Of a stretch of DNA of 7,164 nucleotides, positions 1 through 7,141 are shown one piece after another. This DNA comes from Prevotella sp. UBA5387 (GTDB lineage: Bacteria; Bacteroidota; Bacteroidia; Bacteroidales; Bacteroidaceae). Each line of letters opens with the position of its first letter. Position 1 is the stretch's first letter. The position numbers were made by a program, and so were the translations under genes. The stretch spans positions 14,631 through 21,794 of the forward strand of contig DHOP01000109.1 of assembly GCA_002407775.1 (NCBI GenBank), given 5' to 3'. Under the pieces are notes generated by a model. The model saw only the letters and a program-made list of their open reading frames with translations, ran no database searches and was not told the origin of the DNA.

Positions 1-70
1 ACGCGATTAGATAGCTTTCGCAAAGCCACGATTGTTAAATTTGTAAATCGTTTGTAATCAATGATTTATG

Positions 71-1420
71 TTACGATAAAGAAACAACCTTTCGTAAATG
101 TTTGAAGAGTAGGATAAAGGCCGGTATGAGAAACATATCGGCAGCTATCCATGCCACCGGATCGCCAAGGCACACCCCCAAAAAGCCAAGCGCCGGCACC
201 AACCACAGGCTCACGCCGCAGCGCGCGATCATCTCCATCACGCCCGAGAGCATCGACAGATTGCTGTAGCCGAGGCCCTGAATGCTGTATCGCAAGATGG
301 TGAGCAGGCCCAAGGCCGGGTAGAAATAGTTGGCCACACGCATGAAGAGGGCAGCATGGTTGATAACCGCCTGCTCGCCGCTGTTGACAAACAGTGTCAT
401 CATTTCGTCGGCAAAGGGATAGACCACGGCAATGGTCAGCACAAAATAGACCATCATGATCTTCACCGCGGCGATGATACCAAGCCGTATGCGGGCCATC
501 TGCCGTGCGCCGATGTTCTGTCCGCAATAGGTGGCCATAGCCACGCCAATGTTCTCGAAGACACACGTGAAGAGGTATTTGATGCGCATGGCGGCGGTGA
601 ACGAGGCCACATAGACGGTGCCCAACGCATTGTTGGCACTTTGAAGCATGATGATGCCGATACCCGTGATACTGAACTGCAGTCCCATCGGCACCCCGTT
701 GTTGAGCAGGATGCTGATTTTCTTGTTGTCGTATCGACGCTCTTCACCCTGCGGAATGAGCAGTTGCATCTCTCGACGGATATACATCCAACAGAGCAAT
801 GACGCAAATCCCTGTGACAGCAGCGTGGCCACGCCGGCACCCATGACACCCCATCCCAAGCCGAGAATGAGAATCACGTCTAACAAGATATTGAGCAGCG
901 AGGAGAATATAAGAAAGTAAAACGGCTGCTTGGAATTGCCCAAGGCCCGTATGAAGCCCGAGAAGAGGTTGTAGGCAATGGTGAACGGGATGGCGAGAAA
1001 CTGCAACATGAGAAACGTTCGGGCATCGGCGAAGATGTCGTGAGGCGTATTGACAATGGCCAATATGCGTGAACAGAGTATGCACGAGAGCAGTGTGATG
1101 ACCACGGCAAATACCGCGGCAATGCGCAGGGCATTGGACACGTAGGCCCGCATCTTGCCATAGTCCTTGGCACCGAAAGCCTGTGCGATGGGGATGGCGA
1201 AGCCGGCACACGACCCATTGCAGAAGCCCATGACCAAAAACATTACCGAGGCCGACGCCCCCACGGCAGCAAGGGCGCTCACCCCGATCCATCGGCCCAC
1301 GATGGCAGCGTCGATAACGAGGTACATCTGTTGAAGGATGTAACCTAATATTAAAGGTAGGGCAAACCGAAGGATTCCACGTGTGGGAGCTCCTACGGTC
1401 ATATCATTGATATTTGACAT
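71..1420 (-). CDS. MATE-family multidrug efflux transporter
   Basis: This is an inner-membrane secondary transporter of the MATE (multidrug and toxic compound extrusion) family, which exports drugs or metabolites in exchange for Na+ or H+. The 449 residues match the usual family length of about 440-470, and the protein is almost entirely hydrophobic segments consistent with 12 helices. Two MatE repeats are visible, about residues 15-175 and 235-400. Family-like motifs include GFIRALGNSKQP (155-166), the LDVILILGLGWG stretch (180-191) followed by GVMGAGVAT (191-199), CGQNIGA (299-305) and QGLGYSN (381-387). A polar linker at about 215-235 separates the two halves. The start at 1420 is supported by a promoter element about 25 bases upstream; Met7 is a possible alternative start. 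It is transcribed away from the ATPase/nuclease gene. Substrate and coupling ion cannot be read from the sequence. The family call is secure; the subfamily (MepA/NorM/DinF) is not resolved. Confidence 0.95.
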   Translation of the reverse strand: MSNINDMTVGAPTRGILRFALPLILGYILQQMYLVIDAAIVGRWIGVSALAAVGASASVMFLVMGFCNGSCAGFAIPIAQAFGAKDYGKMRAYVSNALRIAAVFAVVITLLSCILCSRILAIVNTPHDIFADARTFLMLQFLAIPFTIAYNLFSGFIRALGNSKQPFYFLIFSSLLNILLDVILILGLGWGVMGAGVATLLSQGFASLLCWMYIRREMQLLIPQGEERRYDNKKISILLNNGVPMGLQFSITGIGIIMLQSANNALGTVYVASFTAAMRIKYLFTCVFENIGVAMATYCGQNIGARQMARIRLGIIAAVKIMMVYFVLTIAVVYPFADEMMTLFVNSGEQAVINHAALFMRVANYFYPALGLLTILRYSIQGLGYSNLSMLSGVMEMIARCGVSLWLVPALGFLGVCLGDPVAWIAADMFLIPAFILLFKHLRKVVSLS

Positions 1421-1445
1421 ACGAGTGTTATCTTGAATATGGGTG

Positions 1446-1453
1446 CAAAGGTA
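1446..1453 (-). promoter_or_regulatory. Bacteroidota -7 promoter element for the MATE gene
   Basis: On the minus strand this reads TACCTTTG, an exact match to the Bacteroidota -7 consensus TAnnTTTG. The transcript would begin near 1440, giving a leader of roughly 20 bases before the ATG at 1420. No good TTTG -33 element is seen 19-21 bases further upstream (about 1473-1478), so only the -7 half is supported. Confidence 0.6.
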
Positions 1454-1571
1454 ACGCTTTTTTGCCTTACCGGAGTCTTAAACTTGTATAAATCCGTTAT
1501 CCTCATAGGCTTGCACACTTGTCAAAACTCCATAAACCCATCGCCACGGACAAACAAAAGCACTGCTTTCC

Positions 1572-1602
1572 TTTGGGTTTCAACATCTTTTCCATATCTT
1601 TG
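1572..1602 (+). promoter_or_regulatory. Bacteroidota-type promoter (-33/-7) for the AAA-ATPase/nuclease gene
   Basis: TTTG at 1572-1575 and TATCTTTG at 1595-1602 are separated by 19 bases, matching the known Bacteroidota arrangement TTTG-N19-21-TAnnTTTG. Transcription should start at about 1607-1610, leaving a very short leader of about 11-14 bases before the ATG at 1621. This placement rules out the longer in-frame start at 1519, which lies upstream of the promoter. Confidence 0.75.
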
Positions 1603-1620
1603 CAAAAACATATCAGCACT

Positions 1621-3171
1621 ATGGAACAGCAGAAATACCCCATCGGAATACAGAGTTTTGAGAAGATTCGCAAGGAGAATTTTGCGTATGTGGACAAGAC
1701 CGCGCTGGTCTACCGACTGGCCAACGAGGGTAATTACTATTTCCTGAGTCGTCCGCGAAGGTTTGGCAAGAGTCTGCTCATCTCCACTTTTGAGGCCTAC
1801 TTCCTTGGCCAACGAGAACTTTTCGAGGGATTGGCCATCGAGAAACTGGAACATGAATGGACGGTATTCCCCGTGTTGCACCTTGATCTGAACAATCAGA
1901 AATATGATACTCCGGAGAGTTTGTTACAGATTTTGGATGTCAACGTTTCTTATTGGGAGGATCGCTATGGTCGCAACGAAAAGGAAGCGACCTTGTCGTT
2001 GAGGTTCGCAGGCGTCATCCGGCGAGCCTTTGAGCAATCGGGACAGCGTGTGGTGATCCTCGTCGACGAATACGACAAGCCTCTTCTCCAAGCCATCGGC
2101 AACGAGGCGTTGCAGGCCGAATACCACGCCACGCTCAAAGCATTCTATTCTGTGCTCAAGACACAGGACCGATATATCCGCTTCGGATTCCTCACGGGCG
2201 TGACAAAATTTGGCAAGGTGAGTGTGTTCTCCGACCTGAACAACCTCTTCGACCTCTCGATGGACGACCGGTACCAAACCCTTTGCGGCATGACCGAGGA
2301 GGAAATCCATGCCAATTTTGACGACACGCTGCACCGATTGGCCGAGCACAACCGCCTCTCTTACGAGGAAGCCTGCCGGAAACTCCGCCTGCGCTACGAC
2401 GGTTATCACTTCGTGGAGAATGGCGTGGGCATCTACAACCCCTTCAGTCTGCTCAGCACGCTGGCCACATTGAAGTTTGGCAGCTATTGGTTTGAGACCG
2501 GCACGCCGTCGTATCTCGTGGAGCTGCTCAAGCAAGACCGCTATCTGCTGCCCAATCTGACGGAGGAACAGGTGTCGGCCGACTTCATCAACAGCATCGA
2601 CTCCGTATCAAAAAATCCCATCCCCGTGATCTATCAGAGCGGCTATCTCACCATCAAAGGCTATGATGACGAATTTGAAACATACCGTTTGGGCTTCCCC
2701 AACCAAGAAGTGGAGGAGGGATTCACACGCTATCTCGTCCCTTTCTACACGCATATCCACCAAGGCGAGTCGGTGTTTTCCATCCAACAGTTTATACAAG
2801 ACATCAGAAACGGACAACCCGAGCGGTTCATGCAACGCATGGCGACGATGCTCTCCGACACCGACTACCGGATTGTGGGTGATGCGGAACTGTATTTCCA
2901 GAATGCCTTTTATCTCATCTCAAAGATGCTCGGCTTCTATACCGAGGTGGAGCGGACCACAAGCGACGGGCGGATGGACATGGTCATCAAGACCCGCGAC
3001 TATATTTATATCATGGAGTTCAAGCTCGACGGCACGCCGCAGGAGGCCTTGCGACAAATCGAGGACAAGGGCTATGCCAAGCCCTTCGGCATGGACACCC
3101 GAAAAATCTGCCGCATCGGCGTGAACTTCTCCTTGAAAAAGTGCTGCATCGACGGATGGGAGATAGCGTGA
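1621..3171 (+). CDS. AAA-ATPase-like protein with C-terminal PD-(D/E)XK nuclease domain
   Basis: A 516-residue cytoplasmic protein of the AAA-ATPase-like family with a C-terminal PD-(D/E)XK (DUF1703-type) domain. The N-terminal domain, about residues 5-210, has the family opening (FEKIRKENFAYVDKT, 13-27), a Walker A variant SRPRRFGKS (43-51), a Walker B VVILVDEYDKP (144-154) and the motif LTGVTKFGKVSVFSDLNN (191-208). Middle motifs are RYDGYHF (258-264), YNPFSLL (272-278) and YQSGYLTI (338-345). The nuclease-type signature lies at 450-486: GRMDMVI with Asp453, then MEFK with Glu466 and Lys468, then a Gln-containing helix (ALRQIEDKGYA). All three expected catalytic residues are present. The start at 1621 is chosen because the promoter lies just upstream, and MEQQKYPIGIQSF is the normal family N-terminus. 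These proteins occur in many copies in Bacteroidota genomes, but their biological role is not established; defence, toxin or mobile-element links are speculation. No partner gene is evident here. Confidence 0.93.
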   Translation: MEQQKYPIGIQSFEKIRKENFAYVDKTALVYRLANEGNYYFLSRPRRFGKSLLISTFEAYFLGQRELFEGLAIEKLEHEWTVFPVLHLDLNNQKYDTPESLLQILDVNVSYWEDRYGRNEKEATLSLRFAGVIRRAFEQSGQRVVILVDEYDKPLLQAIGNEALQAEYHATLKAFYSVLKTQDRYIRFGFLTGVTKFGKVSVFSDLNNLFDLSMDDRYQTLCGMTEEEIHANFDDTLHRLAEHNRLSYEEACRKLRLRYDGYHFVENGVGIYNPFSLLSTLATLKFGSYWFETGTPSYLVELLKQDRYLLPNLTEEQVSADFINSIDSVSKNPIPVIYQSGYLTIKGYDDEFETYRLGFPNQEVEEGFTRYLVPFYTHIHQGESVFSIQQFIQDIRNGQPERFMQRMATMLSDTDYRIVGDAELYFQNAFYLISKMLGFYTEVERTTSDGRMDMVIKTRDYIYIMEFKLDGTPQEALRQIEDKGYAKPFGMDTRKICRIGVNFSLKKCCIDGWEIA

Positions 3172-3285
3172 GCCGGTATCAGCATACGGTGAAGCATGGT
3201 GGCTACGATAATAAACGAATACTTCATATAGCCCCAACAGGCTGCTTGCCCTAAGATATACTCATCATTACCACAAGGCCATATC

Positions 3286-4923
3286 ATGAAACGATTCCTT
3301 TTATTAACTGCAGTATGGTGCAGCTTTATCTTGGCATGGGCACAACAGTCCATGCCGGTGTTGCATACGACAAGTAGTTGGGTGGAAGTCTTTGCCGACG
3401 GACAGGAGAGCATTCAGTGGTATATCAATCCCCGGTTGCGTCCGGATGTCTACACCACTTCGGCTCATCGCGTGGTGTTTCGCAGCGAGACCGACTCCCT
3501 TGTCTTTGACGTAGAGAAATGGGGAAGCCATGATTTCTGGATCGTTGTCAACGACACCGACTCAGCCCTGACGCGTATTCAGTGGGTGTCCGGCAACCCT
3601 ATGGAAGAGCCATCGCCACAGATATTGAGGCGGTCGACCGGTGGATGGCTGTCAAAGGAGCAGGCACTCTTCGACCTCAATGCCTTGTGCTATACCATCA
3701 GCGAGGTGCATCCCAACATGTTTGCTACCTGCGGGCAAGACCGGTTCATGATTGAGAAGGCACGAATAGAAGCCGAAATGCCCGACTCGATGGCCAAACT
3801 CATGCTCTATGAGCGCATTGCGCCGCTCGTAACGATGCTGGACGACGGACACACCAATGTCGTATTCCCATTCAATGATGTGTTTACCCGTACAACTCAA
3901 AGACTTCCGCTATTTGTAGAGACAGGTCCTGACCATGGGTTAACGGCTTTGCGATGTATAGATAACACGATACCCCAAGGGGCAGAAATATTGCGTATCA
4001 ATGGGGTCGATGCCAAAACGATGGTGCAAGCCATGCTGCCTTACGTGAGTGGAGAGCGCGAATATTATAGGTTGGACAGGCTGAGCGGTGTGTTTCCGGC
4101 CCTGTTCCAAATGCTCTACGCTGCCGAAACTTATAAAGTGGAATACAGAGTGAAAGGAGTCAAGAAGCCCCAAACTGTCATGCTGGCACCTGCTACTTGG
4201 GACGAGATGAAACTGCGCATGTCCAAGGCAGAGCAAAGTCGAAGCAATATGCCATACGACTTTAGGATTTTGGACAAGGAAAAAGTGGCCGTGATGGACT
4301 TCAACAGCTGTGACAATGTAGAAGGAATGAGACATTTTGCCGACTCCATGTTCACCGCCTTACGGACGCAGGGCATCAAAAGACTCATCATTGATGTGAG
4401 GAATAACGGTGGAGGCAATTCGCGTGTCGGTGACGAGCTGTTGCGATATATAGCTCCCGAACCCTTCTGTCAGATGGAAAAAACCTTGGTACGTGTCACC
4501 CCCGTCACCCAAAAGCTGGCTAATGGCAGTATTCCTTATACCGGCTGGTATTACTATGGCATGGATAACCGAAAACTTATACAGCCTTTGACCGCGGCCG
4601 AAGGACACTTCGACGGGCAGGTGTGGCTCCTCATCGGGCACCATACATTCTCTTCTGCCAGTTCGTTTGCGTGGGCATTCAAGGCATTTCATGCCGGAAA
4701 GACCGTGGGTGAAGAGACGGGAGGCATGGGGGTGAGCTTCGGCGATTACCTGATTTACCGCATGCCGGCATCCAACTTGGCATGCACCATCTCTTACAAA
4801 AGGTTTTTCCTTTATGGTGCCGACGAGAAAAACATTCATGGAACACTGCCCGACTATCCCATCAAGGCCGACAAAGCGCTGGACGAAGCCTTGAGAATCA
4901 TTGCCAAACAACGAGGCAATTAA
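3286..4923 (+). CDS. Secreted S41-family (tail-specific/tricorn-like) serine peptidase
   Basis: A 545-residue exported protein. Residues 1-19 form a signal peptide (MKRF, hydrophobic core, AWA then QQ), with probable signal peptidase I cleavage after Ala19. Cys12 does not sit in a lipobox, so it is not an obvious lipoprotein. Residues 20-115 form a region with no recognised domain. A helical N-terminal S41 region follows, ending in LDDGHTNV (185-192). A PDZ-like stretch contains GAEILRINGVDAKTM (232-246). The S41 core contains LIIDVRNNGGGNS (367-379), the nucleophile region HHTFSSASSFA (452-462, Ser457 the likely nucleophile by analogy with S-A-S-E in CtpA/CtpB), GKTVGEETGG (471-480) and the closing GTLPDYPI (519-526). 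The GEETGG form resembles tricorn/IRBP-type members more than the Ser-Lys CtpA type. It probably cleaves peptides in the periplasm; its substrate is unknown. There is no type IX secretion C-terminal tail. No clear promoter lies in the 114 bases before it, so read-through from the ATPase gene is possible. Confidence 0.9.
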   Translation: MKRFLLLTAVWCSFILAWAQQSMPVLHTTSSWVEVFADGQESIQWYINPRLRPDVYTTSAHRVVFRSETDSLVFDVEKWGSHDFWIVVNDTDSALTRIQWVSGNPMEEPSPQILRRSTGGWLSKEQALFDLNALCYTISEVHPNMFATCGQDRFMIEKARIEAEMPDSMAKLMLYERIAPLVTMLDDGHTNVVFPFNDVFTRTTQRLPLFVETGPDHGLTALRCIDNTIPQGAEILRINGVDAKTMVQAMLPYVSGEREYYRLDRLSGVFPALFQMLYAAETYKVEYRVKGVKKPQTVMLAPATWDEMKLRMSKAEQSRSNMPYDFRILDKEKVAVMDFNSCDNVEGMRHFADSMFTALRTQGIKRLIIDVRNNGGGNSRVGDELLRYIAPEPFCQMEKTLVRVTPVTQKLANGSIPYTGWYYYGMDNRKLIQPLTAAEGHFDGQVWLLIGHHTFSSASSFAWAFKAFHAGKTVGEETGGMGVSFGDYLIYRMPASNLACTISYKRFFLYGADEKNIHGTLPDYPIKADKALDEALRIIAKQRGN

Positions 4924-4994
4924 GCGGCAGGCAGTGTGGGCAAAGCCTCCATGTTGTGACCCAATACAAGAAATTAAGGTGTAGATACCAGCCG

Positions 4995-5046
4995 AAAAGC
5001 ATAAGACACCGGTAACCGTTGTTGCGTTATCGGTGTCTTATGTTTT
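4995..5046. terminator. Bidirectional intrinsic terminator between convergent genes
   Basis: A 12-bp perfect stem (5000-5011 CATAAGACACCG paired with 5031-5042 CGGTGTCTTATG) extends inward by five more pairs (GTAAC with GTTAT, one G-T wobble) around the 9-base loop CGTTGTTGC. TTTT follows at 5043-5046 on the plus strand, and AAAA at 4995-4998 gives a T-run on the minus strand. It lies between the stop of the peptidase gene (4923) and the stop of the small minus-strand gene (5061), so it can end transcription from both sides. Confidence 0.88.
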
Positions 5047-5060
5047 GGTCAAGACAAGGG

Positions 5061-5459
5061 TCAGTCAATCTTTCCGATCTCGTTTCTGATCAGACTCATC
5101 TTCTGTCGGCGGTCCAGCGACATCACGCCACTGTGGGCATCGAGATAAGAATATACCAGAAAGGCTTTCTCTAAAAGCATCGCGCGCAGCGGGTTGCCCT
5201 TGTAACCGGCTTCGGCATATAGCAGTTCGGCGGCGAAATGGAGGCGGTCCATCTGTTGCTCGGGCAGCCATTGGTCGTGGGCGTAAGCAATGAGTTCGTC
5301 GAAAGAGAGGTTGCGCACCTCGTCGTAAGGACCCACATATTGGCGGTAGAGGTCTTTCACCTCCGCGTCTTTGCGGTCGTCTTCCTGCTTCTCCAAGAAG
5401 TTACGGAGTGCCGCTTGAAACTCCTCGATGAGCCGGATGAAATAGTCGCGTTGTAGCAT
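5061..5459 (-). CDS. Small conserved hypothetical protein, DUF6483-like
   Basis: A 132-residue soluble protein without signal peptide or membrane segment. It looks almost wholly alpha-helical and charged. An N-terminal amphipathic helix (MLQRDYFIRLIEEFQAAL, 1-18) is followed by an Asp/Glu/Lys-rich segment (22-36). A C-terminal half (about 68-122) has the look of a TPR-like helical pair: DRLHFAAELLYAEAG (71-85), then LLEKAFLVYSYLD (95-107) and SLDRRQKM (114-121). From memory the N-terminus and the L-A-E-L-L-Y pattern resemble the DUF6483 family, but I cannot confirm this by search. Its function is unknown. It lies 89 bases downstream of the helicase on the same strand, and no TAnnTTTG element is visible in that gap, so co-transcription with the helicase is possible. 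The transcript would end at the shared hairpin at about 4995-5046. That the gene is real is supported by its complete frame between the helicase and a terminator. Confidence 0.75.
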   Translation of the reverse strand: MLQRDYFIRLIEEFQAALRNFLEKQEDDRKDAEVKDLYRQYVGPYDEVRNLSFDELIAYAHDQWLPEQQMDRLHFAAELLYAEAGYKGNPLRAMLLEKAFLVYSYLDAHSGVMSLDRRQKMSLIRNEIGKID

Positions 5460-5548
5460 AGTGTTGAATATGATGATGTTATTATATTCAGAGAGATTGT
5501 CGGGGATTTTGGATTGTCATCTAATTGATGATTGTTTGCCGAATTTTT

Positions 5549-7141
5549 TTATTGATTTTGCAGCGCCTGCACATAGTCATACAGTTTCTTGTAGAACGAA
5601 TGGCGGGTGAGAGTGCGTGCGTCGCCGATGATGATGAGCTTCATTCGGGCGCGGGTGATGGCTACATTCATGCGGCGAAGGTCGCGCAAGAAGCCTATCT
5701 GCCCGGCATCGTTAGACCGCACCATAGACACGATGATGATGTCACGCTCCTGTCCTTGAAATCCGTCCACGGTGTTCACCGTGATAAGATGACGGTATGG
5801 CTTGAAGAATTCGTGCTTCTTCAGCAGGTGCTTCAGATGCTGCACCTGTGCCCTGTAAGGCGAGATGATACCCACATCTATGCGTTCGTCGAGGATGCGC
5901 TGCTTGCCAATCTTCGTGAGATAATCTCGCAAGGTGGTCAGGGTTAGCGTGGCTTCGGCCCGGTTGATACGTCCATAGTTCTCACCGACAAACTCTTCAG
6001 CCTCACCTTCGGCACCTTCCCGATGTGGGAGAGGAGTAACATGCTTGTCGGACGTAGCTGTGGCGTTGGGCGAATCAGGCGCTTGGGAGTCATCGCTCCC
6101 ATTCTTTTCTGGCGACGGATGGGGAGATTGGATCCATTCTATCGGCACTTCCCAATCGAGTATTCCCCTGTTTTGCACCTGTGGCGCAGTCTTCACCTTG
6201 CCCTCGTAAAACCATTCCGAGGAGAACCTCATGATCTCGTCCTTCATGCGATACTGCGTTTGCAAGAGTGTCACACATTCGGGTTTGTTCTCCACGAAGC
6301 GCTCCATGAGGGTCTTACCGAGACCCGCTTTCAGCGCGGCTATGCTCTTCACGGTGAGTGGCAACTGGCAATGGTCGCCGGCAAGCACCACCCGTGACAC
6401 CCGTCGGATGGCTATCCAGCAGGCGGCTTCGAGGGCTTGGGCGGCCTCGTCGATAAACAGTGTGCCAAACTTCTGACCGTCAAGCAGTCGGTTTCCGGCC
6501 CCGGTGAGTGTGGCTGCGATGACGCGTGCCTCGCTCATCAGTTCGCCGTGAATGCGGATTTCCAGTTCGGTGACACGGCTTTTCAGGCGGTCCATCTTTT
6601 GGTGGAAATTGTTGTCGCGTCCCTTGCGCGCCTTTCTCAACTCGCGCATGGCCTTGCGCATGGCCCATAGTTGCGGGTAATCGGGATGGTCGGCAAACCT
6701 GCGCTCATAAGTAAAACTCAGCATTTTGTCGTTCACACGGCTCGGATTGCCGATGCGCAGCACGCTGATGCCGCGGTCAACAAGCTGCTCCGATATCCAG
6801 TCTACGGCCATATTGCTCTGCGCGCAGACTAACACCTGACTCTCACGCATCAGCGTTTCGTTGATGGCTTCTACCAAGGTGGTGGTCTTTCCCGTACCCG
6901 GAGGTCCGTGCACCACGGCCACATCCTTGGCCCTGAGCACCTCGTTCACGGCCTGTTCCTGCGTGGCATTGAGCCACGGAAAGCGTGTTGAGGCGAACGA
7001 ATAGCGCTGTGCCGGCTGCTTGGAGTGGAACAGGTCACGGAGATAGGCCAGCCTGTTGCCCTTGGCGTTGATAGCCCGGTCCAAGGCGTCGAACATCAGG
7101 TGATAGCTTGTTTCGTCGAACGACAGCCGCAGTCCGAGCAC
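5549..7141 (-). CDS. SF1 DNA/RNA helicase (UPF1/IGHMBP2-like), N-terminally truncated
   Basis: An ATP-dependent superfamily 1B helicase core of 530 residues. All main motifs are visible: Walker A GPPGTGKTT (79-87), Ia-like VCAQSNMAVD (105-114), Walker B FIDEAAQA (229-236), motif III AGDHCQLPLT (254-263), QYRM (296-299), motif V with TVNTVDGFQGQERDII (454-469) and motif VI RRMNVAITRAR (489-499). Bacteroidota relatives are, from memory, about 630-650 residues and carry an N-terminal beta-barrel region of roughly 110-120 residues, which is missing here. The first codon is GTG at 7141 with an in-frame TAA at 7148-7150, so this is not a natural start; LGLRLSFDETSY is interior family sequence. The frame that encodes SDISQ at 7143-7154 would join it if one base were lost from the AAA run at 7142-7144. 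The gene is therefore frameshifted, mis-sequenced or degraded at its 5' end. Residues about 338-382 form an unusual low-complexity insertion. Its cellular role is probably nucleic-acid unwinding in repair or RNA metabolism; the substrate is unknown. Confidence 0.88.
   Translation of the reverse strand: MLGLRLSFDETSYHLMFDALDRAINAKGNRLAYLRDLFHSKQPAQRYSFASTRFPWLNATQEQAVNEVLRAKDVAVVHGPPGTGKTTTLVEAINETLMRESQVLVCAQSNMAVDWISEQLVDRGISVLRIGNPSRVNDKMLSFTYERRFADHPDYPQLWAMRKAMRELRKARKGRDNNFHQKMDRLKSRVTELEIRIHGELMSEARVIAATLTGAGNRLLDGQKFGTLFIDEAAQALEAACWIAIRRVSRVVLAGDHCQLPLTVKSIAALKAGLGKTLMERFVENKPECVTLLQTQYRMKDEIMRFSSEWFYEGKVKTAPQVQNRGILDWEVPIEWIQSPHPSPEKNGSDDSQAPDSPNATATSDKHVTPLPHREGAEGEAEEFVGENYGRINRAEATLTLTTLRDYLTKIGKQRILDERIDVGIISPYRAQVQHLKHLLKKHEFFKPYRHLITVNTVDGFQGQERDIIIVSMVRSNDAGQIGFLRDLRRMNVAITRARMKLIIIGDARTLTRHSFYKKLYDYVQALQNQ
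5996..6127 (-). repeat. Pro/Ser/Glu-rich in-frame insertion in the helicase, possibly repeat-derived
   Basis: Helicase residues 339-382 are low complexity, with SPHPSPEKNGS at one end and TPLPHREGAEGEAEE at the other. They lie between the QYRM motif and motif V, where the family normally has a short linker before the EFVGENYGRIN segment. Each end of the DNA contains a small inverted repeat: ctcccat (6096-6102) with atggggag (6119-6126, one bulge), and tccc (6018-6021) with ggga (6027-6030). Such G-rich/C-rich ends translating as SPxPSxxGE resemble REP-like intergenic repeats. The repeat origin is inference; the odd composition is observed. Confidence 0.4.

Noticed and set aside
44..68. TAAATC/GATTTA inverted repeat just after the MATE stop codon, as a possible terminator
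   Set aside because: The stem is only six A/T-rich pairs with a 13-base loop and no T-run on the minus strand; chance occurrence is likely in this AT-rich stretch.
1433..1747. An open frame starting MNMGAKVT on the plus strand
   Set aside because: Its start falls on the reverse complement of the MATE promoter element, a common source of false starts in Bacteroidota, and it overlaps the ATPase/nuclease gene in another frame.
1924..2535. A 203-residue open frame on the minus strand opposite the ATPase/nuclease gene
   Set aside because: It lies wholly inside a well-supported gene with recognisable motifs, and its own translation shows no known motif; it is a shadow frame of moderately GC-rich coding DNA.
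3230..3243. AGCC/GGCT hairpin between the ATPase/nuclease and peptidase genes
   Set aside because: A four-pair stem without a T-run does not support a terminator; no TAnnTTTG promoter element was found in this gap either.
4360..4911. A 183-residue open frame on the minus strand opposite the S41 peptidase
   Set aside because: It sits opposite the conserved catalytic region of the peptidase and has no recognisable domain or promoter.
5517..5531. TCATC/GATGA hairpin between the helicase and the small gene, as a possible terminator
   Set aside because: Only five pairs and no T-run after it in the minus direction, so it is too weak to separate the two genes.
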